Shown here: in pieces, positions 36,086 through 44,527 of the stretch
Layout: each line of letters opens with the position of its first letter
Numbering within the stretch: position 1 is the first letter of the stretch
NCBI RefSeq assembly: GCF_011694515.1
Contig: NZ_CP050192.1
Coordinates: 1,911,031-1,975,030, forward strand
Source of the DNA: Mycobacterium sp. DL592
Lineage (GTDB): Bacteria > Actinomycetota > Actinomycetes > Mycobacteriales > Mycobacteriaceae
Reading direction: 5' to 3'
DNA: 64,000 bases
The notes under the pieces: model-generated
Database searches by the model: none
Seen by the model: the letters and a program-made list of their open reading frames with translations, nothing else
Told to the model about the DNA's origin: nothing
Program-made: the position numbers and the translations under genes

Positions 36086-37285
36086 ATGGCTCGCACCGCC
36101 TATGACCTCGTCGTGGTGGGCGCCGGCATTGTGGGGCTGGCCGTCGCGCGGGAATGGCTGGCGCGACGTCCGCAGGATTCGGTGGCGGTGCTTGAACGTG
36201 AAGCCGGGCCGGCACGCCACCAGAGCGGGCACAACTCGGGAGTCATCCACGGCGGCATCTACTATCAGCCCGGTTCGCTGAAAGCACGGCTGTGTGTCGA
36301 GGGCGCGCGACTGATGTATGAGTTCTGCGAGCAGCACGGCATCGCCCATGAGCGCTGCGGCAAGCTGATCGTGGCGGTCTCCGCCAGTGAACTGCCGCGA
36401 CTGGACGACCTGGAGGCCAGGGGCCGGGCCAATGCCGTGCCAGGCCTGCGCCGGGTCCGCGCGGCCGAGATCACCGAGATCGAGCCCAATGCCGTTGGTG
36501 TGCAAGCACTGCACGCGCCCAACACCGGCATCGTGGACTATCCGGCGGTTGCGCGGGCACTGGTGCAGGAGCTGACTGCGGCCGGTGCGACGATCCGGTT
36601 CGGCACCGACGTCCGCAGTATCGACGGTGCGAAGTCACCGGTGGTGCTCACCGGTCATGGTCCGGTGCGGGCCGGGACTGTGATCGCCTGCGCCGGATTG
36701 TGGTCCGACCGGTTGGCCCGGCGTGCGGGAGCTCCGCGCGACCCCCGGATCATCCCATTCCGCGGCGCCTATCTAGGACTCACGCCGACCGCACAGCCGC
36801 GTCTAAACGGCATGATCTATCCGGTGCCCAACCCCGAACTGCCGTTCCTGGGCGTGCACATCACCAAGCACATCGACGGTTCGGTGAGCCTAGGTCCGAC
36901 CGCCATGATGGTGGCGGCCCGCGACGGCTACTCGCTGCGCCGTTGGAACTGGCGCGACGCGTGGGAGTCGGCGAGCTGGCCGGGCACCTGGCATGTGGCG
37001 CATAGATATTGGCGGGTCGGGTTCGACGAGATCCGGATGGCGGCGAGCCGGCGCGCATTCGTACGCGCCGCGGAGCGCTACATGCCGGGTTTGTCGGTGG
37101 CCGACCTCGACGGGACCGCGCACGCCGGGGTGCGGGCCCAGGCCGTCGGCCGCGACGGCACCCTTGTCGACGACTTCGTGATCTCCCGCATCGGTGCGGT
37201 GTCCCATGTGCGCAACGCCCCCTCGCCGGCGGCCACCTCGGCGTTCGCGTTGGCGCGCGAACTCGTCGACCGGGTCACTGCCTGA
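36086..37285 (+). CDS. lhgO: L-2-hydroxyglutarate oxidase
   Basis: 399 residues from ATG 36086 (a TTG at 36074 overlapping the channel stop is also possible). FAD motif YDLVVVGAGIVGLAVAREWLARRP, then the family hallmark GHNSGVIHGGIYYQPGSLKARLCVEGARLMYEFCEQHGI, a middle FRGAYLGLTPTAQPRLNGMIYPVPNPELPFLGVHITKHIDGSVSLGPTAM and the C-terminal GVRAQAVGRDGTLVDDFVI. LhgO oxidises L-2-hydroxyglutarate to 2-oxoglutarate at the membrane. It lies just downstream of the channel gene but its function is unrelated. Confidence 0.92.
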   Translation: MARTAYDLVVVGAGIVGLAVAREWLARRPQDSVAVLEREAGPARHQSGHNSGVIHGGIYYQPGSLKARLCVEGARLMYEFCEQHGIAHERCGKLIVAVSASELPRLDDLEARGRANAVPGLRRVRAAEITEIEPNAVGVQALHAPNTGIVDYPAVARALVQELTAAGATIRFGTDVRSIDGAKSPVVLTGHGPVRAGTVIACAGLWSDRLARRAGAPRDPRIIPFRGAYLGLTPTAQPRLNGMIYPVPNPELPFLGVHITKHIDGSVSLGPTAMMVAARDGYSLRRWNWRDAWESASWPGTWHVAHRYWRVGFDEIRMAASRRAFVRAAERYMPGLSVADLDGTAHAGVRAQAVGRDGTLVDDFVISRIGAVSHVRNAPSPAATSAFALARELVDRVTA

Positions 37286-37370
37286 CGGTCAGTACTGCCG
37301 GTTCGGCCCGCAGCAGCTTGAGCATGGTGAGGTAATTGCCCCAGTCGAAGTAGAACCGTGCTGCGGTCAT
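37275..37370 (-). CDS. Very short ORF, possible micropeptide or gene remnant
   Basis: A 31-residue open frame, MTAARFYFDWGNYLTMLKLLRAEPAVLTVRQ, antisense to the end of lhgO by 11 bases. The aromatic-rich FYFDWGNYLTML start looks protein-like, but there is no clear ribosome site and I know no family for it. It may be a remnant of a larger gene. Confidence 0.25.
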   Translation of the reverse strand: MTAARFYFDWGNYLTMLKLLRAEPAVLTVRQ

Positions 37371-37393
37371 CGCCGAAGGCTAAGTCGATAAAA

Positions 37394-37406
37394 TTGACAA
37401 TGTCAA
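37394..37406. promoter_or_regulatory. Palindrome TTGACA-A-TGTCAA before the LLM gene
   Basis: Perfect 13-base inverted repeat 23 bases upstream of the LLM oxidoreductase start. Its left half is also a consensus -35 hexamer, with TAAGGT 15 bases on. It could be an operator overlapping a promoter. Confidence 0.45.
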
Positions 37407-37428
37407 GCAAATGTTAAGGTGGGGCGCG

Positions 37429-38451
37429 ATGAAGGTTTACGCGGGAATGGATCCCCGGCTGCCGCTGCGCGACGTCGCCGGGTATGCACGCCGTGTCGAA
37501 CAGCTGGGATTCGACGGCCTGCACATCGCCGAGACCATTCACGACTCGCTGGCGGTGGCACTACTCGCCCTCGAACACACCGCCGCCATCACGGTTCGCA
37601 CGTCGATCACCCTGGCCTTCGTGCGCAGCCCCACCCTGGTGGCCTACACCGCATGGGATCTGGCGGTCATGTCGGGCGGCCGTTTCGAACTCGGGCTGGG
37701 CAGCCAGATCAAGCAGAACGTCCGCGACCGCTACGGCATGCCGTGGAGCGAACCGCGATCCCGGATGCGCGACTATCTCGGCGCGCTGGAGGCCCTCTTT
37801 ACGGCGTTTCGCACCGGCGGGCGGCTGGACTTCCAGGGGCAGTGCTACCAATTGACCCGTCTGCAGCCCTATTTCAACCCCGGCCCCGACGACGCCGTCG
37901 CCCCGCCACCGATCTGGCTGGGTGCGGTGAACGCCGGAATGTGTGAGCTGGCCGGCGAACTGGCCCTCGGCGTGGTCACCCACTCCACCAACTCCGACCC
38001 GGGCTACCTGCGCGACGTCGTCCGGCCGGCCCTCGACCGGGGCGCGGCGACGGCGAAACGCGCTGCCGCACCAGCGATCATCGCGTCCTGCGCGATGGCT
38101 ACCGGCGCCGGCGACGCGGCCGTAGCCCGCGCCCGGGAGCGGCAACGCGGCCTGCTCGCCTTCCTGTACTCCACACCGGCCTACGCGCCCGCGCTCGAAC
38201 GCCTCGGCCTGACCGATCTCGCCGGCCGGTTGCGCGCGGTGGTCAAGGACCAGCGCTGGTCCGAGCTGCCCGCCGTGCTCACCGACGCGGTGCTCGACAC
38301 CCTGCTGGTGTCGGGGCGCTACGACGAGCTGCCGGCGATCCTGCGGGCGCGCTACGGCGAGCTGGCCGACGGTGTCCAACTGCCCCAGATCGCCGATCCC
38401 GGCGACGACGAAGCCCTGCGCGCGTGCATCGCCGCCCTGCAGGCCCGCTGA
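37429..38451 (+). CDS. LLM-class (F420-type) oxidoreductase
   Basis: 340 residues starting MKVYAGMDPRLPLRDVAGYARRVEQLGFDGLHIAETIHDS, with AAGGTGGGG before the ATG. The luciferase-like TIM-barrel family is shown by LGFDGLHIAE, the RSPTLVAYTAWDLAVMSGGRFELGLGSQIKQNVRDRYGMPWSEPRSRMRDYLGALEALF segment and PPIWLGAVNAGMCELAGELALGVVTH. In mycobacteria most of these enzymes use coenzyme F420 rather than FMN. The substrate is unknown. A MarR regulator gene lies head-on 4 bases past the stop. Confidence 0.9.
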   Translation: MKVYAGMDPRLPLRDVAGYARRVEQLGFDGLHIAETIHDSLAVALLALEHTAAITVRTSITLAFVRSPTLVAYTAWDLAVMSGGRFELGLGSQIKQNVRDRYGMPWSEPRSRMRDYLGALEALFTAFRTGGRLDFQGQCYQLTRLQPYFNPGPDDAVAPPPIWLGAVNAGMCELAGELALGVVTHSTNSDPGYLRDVVRPALDRGAATAKRAAAPAIIASCAMATGAGDAAVARARERQRGLLAFLYSTPAYAPALERLGLTDLAGRLRAVVKDQRWSELPAVLTDAVLDTLLVSGRYDELPAILRARYGELADGVQLPQIADPGDDEALRACIAALQAR

Positions 38452-38455
38452 GGGG

Positions 38456-38923
38456 TCAGTCGTCGATCGGAGTGCCCACCGAGTCGTCGAAGAACCGGGT
38501 CAGCAGCCGGTCGAACTCGTCGAGTTCGGCACGCGTCCAGCCCGACAGGGCACGCTGCAGATGACGGCGCCGGACCTCCTGCAGGGAACCGGCGACTCGC
38601 CGTCCGGTCCTGGTGACAGCGATGAGCGTCACCCTCGCGTCGGCCGGATCCGGCTCCCGCGTAGCCAGTTTCGCATCGACGAGGATGCTGACCTGCCTGG
38701 TCGCCATGCCGACGTCCATGTGTGCGGCGCGGGCCAGCGCACCCATCGACTGCGGGCCCCCGTCGATCAGGACGCGTAGCAGAACGTAGGACGGCTGGGT
38801 CAGGACGACGCCGGCGGCCGCGGCCTGCCGGGCGAACATCGACCGGCTGCCGCTGAGTCGCATCACCTGGGCCAGCGTGTGGCTGATCGAGTCGAGCGAC
38901 TCGTCCTTCGGTGAAGAACTCAC
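38456..38923 (-). CDS. MarR family transcriptional regulator
   Basis: 155 residues from GTG 38923; a longer frame exists but its N-terminus is not family-like. Winged-helix pattern: VLTQPSYVLLRVLIDGGPQSMGALARAAHMDVGMATRQVSILVDAKLATREPDPADARVTLIAVTRTGRRVAGSLQEVRRRH, with the wing DPADARVTLI typical of MarR. Divergent from the EamA transporter gene (about 45 bases between), so it probably controls that exporter and itself. Confidence 0.88.
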   Translation of the reverse strand: MSSSPKDESLDSISHTLAQVMRLSGSRSMFARQAAAAGVVLTQPSYVLLRVLIDGGPQSMGALARAAHMDVGMATRQVSILVDAKLATREPDPADARVTLIAVTRTGRRVAGSLQEVRRRHLQRALSGWTRAELDEFDRLLTRFFDDSVGTPIDD

Positions 38924-38968
38924 TGAGCGTCCGTTCCGGCGTGGGGTGCCTGAGTGTCCTCTGCAATC

Positions 38969-39847
38969 ATGCCAACCATGCCCGCTCACTCTGCGAGGAC
39001 CGGTGCGGCCCTCGCGGTCGGAGCAATGGTGTGCGTCCAGCTCGGCCTGGCGGTCGCCGTCGGCCTGATTGGCCGGATCGGCACCGACGGTGCGGTCTGG
39101 CTGCGGCTGACGTGGGCCGGACTGCTGTTCCTGGTGCTGGTGCGCCCCCGCCCGTCGGCGTTCACCAGGACCACCTTCGCGACGTGCGTGGTGCTGGGCG
39201 CCGTGACGGCGCTGACCACGCTGCTGTTCATGGCCGCACTCGCGCGGATTCCGCTGGCGACCGCCAGCGCGCTGGAGTTCCTCGGACCGCTCGGTGTCGC
39301 GGTGGTCAGCGGCCGGGGCCGGGGGCGGCTCGTCTGGCCCGCGCTGGCCGGCGCCGGTGTCCTACTGCTCACCGAGCCGTGGCGCGGCACCGTCGACGTG
39401 ACCGGCGTGTGGCTCGCCCTGGGTGCGGCGCTGTGCTGGGCGGCCTACATCCTGCTCACCCAGCGCGTCGGCGACGGCGTCGACGGGCTGGCCGGCCTCG
39501 GTGTCTCGATGCCGGTCGCGGCGCTGGTCGCCACCGCGGCGGTCGGCCACGCCGTGATCCCCAGAATGACGCCGGGGTTGATCCTCGTCGGGTTCGGGCT
39601 GGCACTGCTGCTGCCGATGACGCCGTTCGTGCTGGAGCTACTGGCGTTGCGTCGCCTGAACGCCGCCGCATTCGGCACACTCATGAGCCTGGAGCCGGCG
39701 CTGGCGCTGCTGATCGGATTCCTTGTGCTGCAACAGGTTCCGACGGCGCTGGCGATCGTCGGTATCGGCTTCGTGGTGGCCGCCGGGATCGGGGCGGCCC
39801 GTGGTGGCACCAGGGCGCAGCCCGGCCCGGAGACGGCGGCGCGCTAG
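38969..39847 (+). CDS. EamA/RhtA-type transporter
   Basis: About 292 residues (starts at 38954 GTG, 38969 or 38978 ATG are all possible). Ten hydrophobic helices in two EamA repeats, with the conserved first-repeat end IPLATASALEFLGPLGVAVVS and second-repeat end LRRLNAAAFGTLMSLEPALALLIGFLVLQQVPTALAIVGIGFVVAAGIGAARG. This is the RhtA-like branch of drug/metabolite exporters, which export amino acids such as threonine or homoserine. Its TAG stop shares bases with the stop of the convergent MFS gene (CTAG). Confidence 0.9.
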   Translation: MPTMPAHSARTGAALAVGAMVCVQLGLAVAVGLIGRIGTDGAVWLRLTWAGLLFLVLVRPRPSAFTRTTFATCVVLGAVTALTTLLFMAALARIPLATASALEFLGPLGVAVVSGRGRGRLVWPALAGAGVLLLTEPWRGTVDVTGVWLALGAALCWAAYILLTQRVGDGVDGLAGLGVSMPVAALVATAAVGHAVIPRMTPGLILVGFGLALLLPMTPFVLELLALRRLNAAAFGTLMSLEPALALLIGFLVLQQVPTALAIVGIGFVVAAGIGAARGGTRAQPGPETAAR

Positions 39848-41286
39848 CCCCACTCATGGTTCATCGCTCGCGAATCGGTGATGTCGTCCAGCGATTCCAG
39901 GCGCCGTAGCCGCGGCCGCGTGGTGGCGACGAGTACGAGCGCGCCGAGCGCGGTGACCGCGCCCAGCACGAAGATGGCGATGAAGCTGCTCTCGGCGGGA
40001 TAGCCGTCATGTGAGCGGCTCAGCAACACCGCGACGATCGCGGCGGCCACCGAACTGCCGATGGTCCGCGCGATCGCGTTCATGCTCGTCGCGACACCGG
40101 TCTCGCCGGCGTCCACCTCCTGGACGACGAGGGCGGGCAGCGCCCCGTACGCCAGGCTGATGTAGGCGTTGGCCAGCACGGTGGCGGCGATGACCTGCCA
40201 CGGCAGGTCGTGCAGGACGGCCAACAGGGTGAAGCCGATCACGCCGGCCACCGCGCCGACCACCAGCACGATGCGGGCCCCGTAGCGGTCGATGTAGCGG
40301 CCGCTGAGCACCGCGGTGACGAAGCCGGCAATCGCGCCCGGAAGCAGGAACACCACGCTGGCACCCAGGACCGAGGCGCCGAACCCGTATCCGCTGGCCA
40401 CCGGGGACTGAACGAAGTCGGTCAGGCCGAGGAAGCTCAGATACAGGCCCATCCCCACCAACACGGTGGCGATGTTGGTCAACAGGATCGGACGCCGGGA
40501 CAACATCGCGGTGGACACCAGGGGCTGCGCACAGTGGCGTTCCCACCACCACCACGCGCCGAGGGCCGTCAGGCCCGCGACGGCGCAGCCGATCGTGCGC
40601 CCAGACGCCCACCCCCAACCCGGGCCCTGGGTGATCGCCAGCAATACGGCGGACAGCCCGACGCCCAGCCCGAGCGCTCCTGCCCAGTCGATCGTGCCCG
40701 AGGCCGTGCGCGGCCGGGACGGCACGACGAGCAGCACCATGACGATCACCATCGCGGTGAACGCGGTGGTGAGCCAGAACACCCGGTGATAGCCGGCGTC
40801 GCCGCGCATCAGCAGACCGGTCACCACGAGCCCCATGCCGCCGCCGAAGCCGAGTGTCCCGGACAGCACCGCCATCGCCCGCATCAGCCGCTCCGGTGGC
40901 AGTTCGTCGCGCAGGATCGACACGCTGATCGGGTACAGCGAGTACGAGGCGCCCTGGAGGACTCGCGCGATGATCAGCAGCGGAAGGGACGCCGTCAGCG
41001 CGGCCAGCAGCGATCCGGCGAGCACGACGGCCAGCACGACCAGCAGGACCCGCCGCTTGCTGTAGAGGTCGGCCAGCCGGCCGATCAGTGGGGTGGTGGC
41101 CGCGGCGGCCAGCAGGTTGGCGGTGACGGCCCAGCTGACGTGAACCGTGGAGGCGTTGAGCTGGCGGGCGATCACACCCAGGATCGGCACCACCCCGGTC
41201 TGCAGGACCGCGACGGTCAACGCAACCACACTCAGCGTCGCCACAAGGACCGCCGGCCGAGGGTGACCGGAGCCCAGATCAGACAC
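39844..41286 (-). CDS. MFS transporter, DHA2-like drug exporter
   Basis: 480 residues with about 14 hydrophobic segments. MFS motif A-like sequence GRLADLYSKRRVLLVVLAVVL lies between helices 2 and 3, and RVLQGASYSLYPISVSILRDELPPERLMRAMAVLSGTLGFGGGMGLVVTG is the motif B/C region of proton-coupled exporters. This is the DHA2 (14-TMS) type that expels drugs or metabolites. The C-terminus (RPRLRRLESLDDITDSRAMNHEWG) is cytosolic. Substrate unknown. Confidence 0.9.
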   Translation of the reverse strand: MSDLGSGHPRPAVLVATLSVVALTVAVLQTGVVPILGVIARQLNASTVHVSWAVTANLLAAAATTPLIGRLADLYSKRRVLLVVLAVVLAGSLLAALTASLPLLIIARVLQGASYSLYPISVSILRDELPPERLMRAMAVLSGTLGFGGGMGLVVTGLLMRGDAGYHRVFWLTTAFTAMVIVMVLLVVPSRPRTASGTIDWAGALGLGVGLSAVLLAITQGPGWGWASGRTIGCAVAGLTALGAWWWWERHCAQPLVSTAMLSRRPILLTNIATVLVGMGLYLSFLGLTDFVQSPVASGYGFGASVLGASVVFLLPGAIAGFVTAVLSGRYIDRYGARIVLVVGAVAGVIGFTLLAVLHDLPWQVIAATVLANAYISLAYGALPALVVQEVDAGETGVATSMNAIARTIGSSVAAAIVAVLLSRSHDGYPAESSFIAIFVLGAVTALGALVLVATTRPRLRRLESLDDITDSRAMNHEWG

Positions 41287-41380
41287 TCGTGGTGTTCCCT
41301 TCTCCTCGCCCCGACCCCTTGATTATGTCGACTAAGCATCCGGGCGCGGACACCGGAGTGCCTTGTGCGAGGATGCGCGG

Positions 41381-42193
41381 ATGGGGAACGGCCCGGCGCA
41401 TTTCACGGCGGAAGCAGACGGCACCTTCCAGCCGACCAAGTGGGCGCAGAGCCGCTGGGGCGAGGACATGCTCAACGGCCCCGCGGTCGTGGCTTTGGCT
41501 GCCTGGAGTCTCGAGCGTGACTACGGGGCGCAGGGGTTCCTTCCAGGCCGGCTCACCGTCGACCTGTTCAAAGCGGCCCGCAAACGGCCAACCCATGTGC
41601 GCACCCGCCTGATTCGCGACGGCCACCGGATCCGCAACTCCGAATGCGATGTGGTCCAGGGTGAGATCGTCGTGGCGCGTGCGACGTTGGTGCAGTACCG
41701 CACGTCCGAGCCGCCGCCTGGCGAGGAGTGGATTGGGGATGCCTCGTTCACCCCGCCGCTGCAGACCCACGAGAACGCCTACCTCATCGGCAGCGACGGC
41801 GCCGGCTGGGACACCCGCGGCGGGGCACACCAGAACACCACCCGAAAGCGCTTCTACCACAAGCCGATCGATGCGGTCGCCGGCCAGGTTCTAACCCCGT
41901 TCGTGCGTGCGGTGATCGTCGCCGAGGCCACCAGCCTGGTCTGTAATCTGGGAACCAAGGGGATCGGGTACATCAACGGCGACCTGACGGTGGCGCTCAC
42001 CCGCTTACCGCACTCGGACTACGTTGGCCTGCAAGCAGAATCGCACTGGGCGGCCGACGGTGTGTCGGTCGGCACGGCGACCCTGCACGACGGAGACGGC
42101 CCGTTCGGTACCGGGATGGTCACCGCGATCGCCAACCCGGCCGCCCAACTCGACTTCGGCGGCTTCAACGCCGTGCCCAATCTGCAGGTGTGA
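41381..42193 (+). CDS. Acyl-CoA thioesterase-like protein
   Basis: 270 residues starting MGNGPAHFTAEADGTFQPTKWAQSRWGEDMLNGPAVVALAAWSLE, with GAGGA upstream. It reads as a double hotdog thioesterase-family protein: FLPGRLTVDLFKAARKRPTHVRTRLIRDGHRIRNSECDVVQGEIVVARATLVQYR in the first half, and ATSLVCNLGTKGIGYINGDLTVALTRLPHSDYVGLQAESHWAADGVSVGTATLHDGDGPFGTG in the second. The second half carries the strand with GDLTVALTRLP that such proteins share. Catalytic residues cannot be confirmed by eye, so it could be an acyl-CoA binding relative. Confidence 0.75.
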   Translation: MGNGPAHFTAEADGTFQPTKWAQSRWGEDMLNGPAVVALAAWSLERDYGAQGFLPGRLTVDLFKAARKRPTHVRTRLIRDGHRIRNSECDVVQGEIVVARATLVQYRTSEPPPGEEWIGDASFTPPLQTHENAYLIGSDGAGWDTRGGAHQNTTRKRFYHKPIDAVAGQVLTPFVRAVIVAEATSLVCNLGTKGIGYINGDLTVALTRLPHSDYVGLQAESHWAADGVSVGTATLHDGDGPFGTGMVTAIANPAAQLDFGGFNAVPNLQV

Positions 42194-42201
42194 CCGGACG
42201 G

Positions 42202-43353
42202 CTACAGCAGAGCTCGCAGATCGTCGTGCGGTAGCGCGGGGGAGCGGTGCCCGTCGCGCCCGACCATATCGGTGTTGACCACCAGCGCGTTGAGCACAGC
42301 TTCCTCGACCGCTTGGACCACCGCGGTGTACATGACATCCATTCGGCCCCAGGGCAGGAACCTGAGGTGGCCGAACTCGTCGTCGGTGGGTTCACCAGTG
42401 GGGAAGCGGCTGGCCAGGCCGGGCGCCGGCGCGGTGGAGAACGCCAGGAAGATGTCGCCGGAGAAGTGGCTGCCGGTGGTGCCGGTGCGCGCCAAGCCCA
42501 ACGGGACGCGGCGGGCCAGCGCCCTGCACTGGCCTGGCAGCAGCGGGGCGTCGGTGGCGATCACCGCGATCACCGAACCGGCACCCGGCGGCGGACGGTT
42601 CAGGTCGCGCTCGAACCAGTCGCCGGCCAGTGGATTGCCCACGCCCAGTAGGGGTCCCACGTGCCGGCCAGCCACCGTGAGTTCCTCGCGCGAGCCGAAG
42701 TTGGCCTGGACGAAAGCGCCGACAGTGAAAGTGTGGCTGGCGTAGCGCACCAGACGTGACGCAGTTCCATTGCCGCCCTTGAACTCATAGCAGTTCATCC
42801 CGGTCCCGCCACCGACCGATCCTTCCGCGACCGGGCCGACCGTCGCGCCGTCGAGGGCCACCTCGGCATGTTCGGGGCGCACGTGCCCGCCGTTGATGTC
42901 GTTGAGGTAGCCGTCCCAGGTCTCGGCGCACACCGGAAGCAGCCACTGGCGAGCCAGGACCGGGTCGACCCGGTTCACCCAGGAGATCACCCCGGTGTGG
43001 CAGGCCCCGACGGCGTGCGTATTCGACAGCAGCACAGGGAGATTGAAGGAGCCGGCCTCTTCGATCCAGGTCGTTCCGGTCATCTCGCCGTTGCCATTGA
43101 GGGAATGCCAGCCCGCCGCGCACGGCTGACCGACGCCGGCGCGACCGCGCGGCAGGATGGCGGTGACCCCGGTGCGGACCGGCCCGCTGCCGACCACCAG
43201 CGGCCCCTCGCCGCTGACGAGGGTGACGGTGCCCACCTCGACTCCCGGCACGTCGGTGATCGCATTGAGCTCTCCGGGCTCCCCGGACACCGCGATACCC
43301 AGGCCCCGGGCGCGGGGTCGTCCGTCGGGGGCGTACGCCTGCGGCGAATTCAC
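42202..43353 (-). CDS. P1 family peptidase (DmpA-like aminopeptidase)
   Basis: 383 residues from GTG 43353 (GGGTCGGCGGG just upstream; an ATG at 43377 lacks a ribosome site). Family features: NAITDVPGVEVGTVTLVSG, RTGVTAILPRG, GWHSLNGNGEMTGTTWIEEAG, NTHAVGACHTGV and VGGGTGMNCYEFKGGNGTASR. DmpA-type enzymes self-cleave before a Ser that becomes the nucleophile; here that segment is GSHFSGDIFLAFSTA. The residue before the Ser is Phe, where many relatives have Gly, which may affect self-processing. Such enzymes act on N-terminal residues or beta-peptides. Confidence 0.88.
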   Translation of the reverse strand: MNSPQAYAPDGRPRARGLGIAVSGEPGELNAITDVPGVEVGTVTLVSGEGPLVVGSGPVRTGVTAILPRGRAGVGQPCAAGWHSLNGNGEMTGTTWIEEAGSFNLPVLLSNTHAVGACHTGVISWVNRVDPVLARQWLLPVCAETWDGYLNDINGGHVRPEHAEVALDGATVGPVAEGSVGGGTGMNCYEFKGGNGTASRLVRYASHTFTVGAFVQANFGSREELTVAGRHVGPLLGVGNPLAGDWFERDLNRPPPGAGSVIAVIATDAPLLPGQCRALARRVPLGLARTGTTGSHFSGDIFLAFSTAPAPGLASRFPTGEPTDDEFGHLRFLPWGRMDVMYTAVVQAVEEAVLNALVVNTDMVGRDGHRSPALPHDDLRALL

Positions 43354-43439
43354 CCCGCCGACCCTACCGCCGGTCATCGGCTGACACACCCGCACGCGAT
43401 TGGGCATGATCGTCTGCGAGACGACGGGAAGGGACAACG

Positions 43440-44288
43440 ATGACGAGCCGCTCCGGGGTGCTGACCACGGCTGAGGAACTTATCAGCCGGATCCGCGGCG
43501 GCGAGCCGGTGACGATCCTCGATGTGCGCTGGCAGCTTGCCGAACCCGACGGCCGCGCCGCCTACCTGTCGGGGCATCTGCCCGGTGCGGTCTACGTCTC
43601 GCTCGACGGCGAACTGAGCGATCACAGCGTCACCGGCCGCGGCCGTCACCCGCTGCCCTCGGGTGCCCCCCTGACCGCAGCCGCGCGGCGATGGGGTGTG
43701 CGTCAGGGCCGTCCGGTCGTGGTCTACGACGACTGGAATCGCGCCGGTTCGGCACGGGCCTGGTGGGTGCTGCGGGCCGCGGGCCTGGAAAACGTCCGCA
43801 TCCTCGACGGCGGGCTGGGAGCGTGGAAGGCCGCAGGGGGTCAGCTGGAGCAGGGCCCGGTCGACCCGGAACCCGGTGACGTGACGCTGCCCCACGACGA
43901 CCTGTATGCCGGGGCGATGCCCACCTTGAGCGCCGACGAAGTGGACTCGGTGCTGCTGCTCGACGCCCGTGCACCGGAGCGTTTCCGCGGCGACGTCGAA
44001 CCGGTCGACCCCGTGGCCGGGCACATCCCCGGTGCCCGCAACCTGCCGAGCACGTCGGTACTCGCCGAGGGCGGCACGTTCGCGACCGATCCCGCGGTCC
44101 GCGATCAGCTGGCGCTGTGCGGCGCTGACGGCAGCGCGCCGGTGGGCGTCTACTGCGGATCGGGCGTCACTGCGGCGGTGACGGTCGCGGCGCTCACCGC
44201 GCTCGGTCAGCCTGCGGCACTGTTCCCGGGGTCCTGGTCGCAATGGAGTTCCGAGGACGGGCGCCCGGTGGCGCGCGGGGCGCAGTGA
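43440..44288 (+). CDS. Thiosulfate/3-mercaptopyruvate sulfurtransferase (two rhodanese domains)
   Basis: 282 residues. The first, inactive-type rhodanese domain contains ILDVRWQLAEPDGRAAYLSGHLPGAVYVSLDGELSD and RPVVVYDDWNRAGSARAWWVLRAAGLENVRILDGGLGAWKAAGG. The second has LLLDARAPERFRGDVEPVDPVAGHIPGARNLPSTS and the active-site loop VYCGSGVTAAV with the persulfide-forming Cys. The length and domain order fit the SseA group. The ATG follows a gap of 86 bases from the divergent P1 peptidase. The three genes downstream are spaced for co-transcription. Confidence 0.93.
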   Translation: MTSRSGVLTTAEELISRIRGGEPVTILDVRWQLAEPDGRAAYLSGHLPGAVYVSLDGELSDHSVTGRGRHPLPSGAPLTAAARRWGVRQGRPVVVYDDWNRAGSARAWWVLRAAGLENVRILDGGLGAWKAAGGQLEQGPVDPEPGDVTLPHDDLYAGAMPTLSADEVDSVLLLDARAPERFRGDVEPVDPVAGHIPGARNLPSTSVLAEGGTFATDPAVRDQLALCGADGSAPVGVYCGSGVTAAVTVAALTALGQPAALFPGSWSQWSSEDGRPVARGAQ

Positions 44289-44290
44289 CC

Positions 44291-44527
44291 ATGTCCACGT
44301 GGTGGACCTACTTGAGGATCCAGGGGTTGATCTTCGTCTTTGGCATCGTCGGGCCGATCTTCTTGATCCTCTACTTCGTGGTCCAACCCGACCCGACGGT
44401 CAAATGGATGTACTACACAGGTCTGGTGATCACCGCCGTCGACATCCTCATAGCGCTGTCGCTCACCGAACAGGCGCTGGCAGCGCGCCCGCCGGTGAAG
44501 ACCCGCGACACCGACGAGCAGACGTGA
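44291..44527 (+). CDS. Small membrane protein, two helices
   Basis: 78 residues, MSTWWTYLRIQGLIFVFGIVGPIFLILYFVVQPDPTVKWMYYTGLVITAVDILIALSLTEQALAARPPVKTRD. Two transmembrane helices are clear, with a charged C-terminal tail. The start is 2 bases after the rhodanese stop and its stop overlaps the thiolase start (GTGA). I do not recognise a characterised family. Context suggests a membrane accessory of the thiolase/DUF35 pair, but that is inference. Confidence 0.75.
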   Translation: MSTWWTYLRIQGLIFVFGIVGPIFLILYFVVQPDPTVKWMYYTGLVITAVDILIALSLTEQALAARPPVKTRDTDEQT

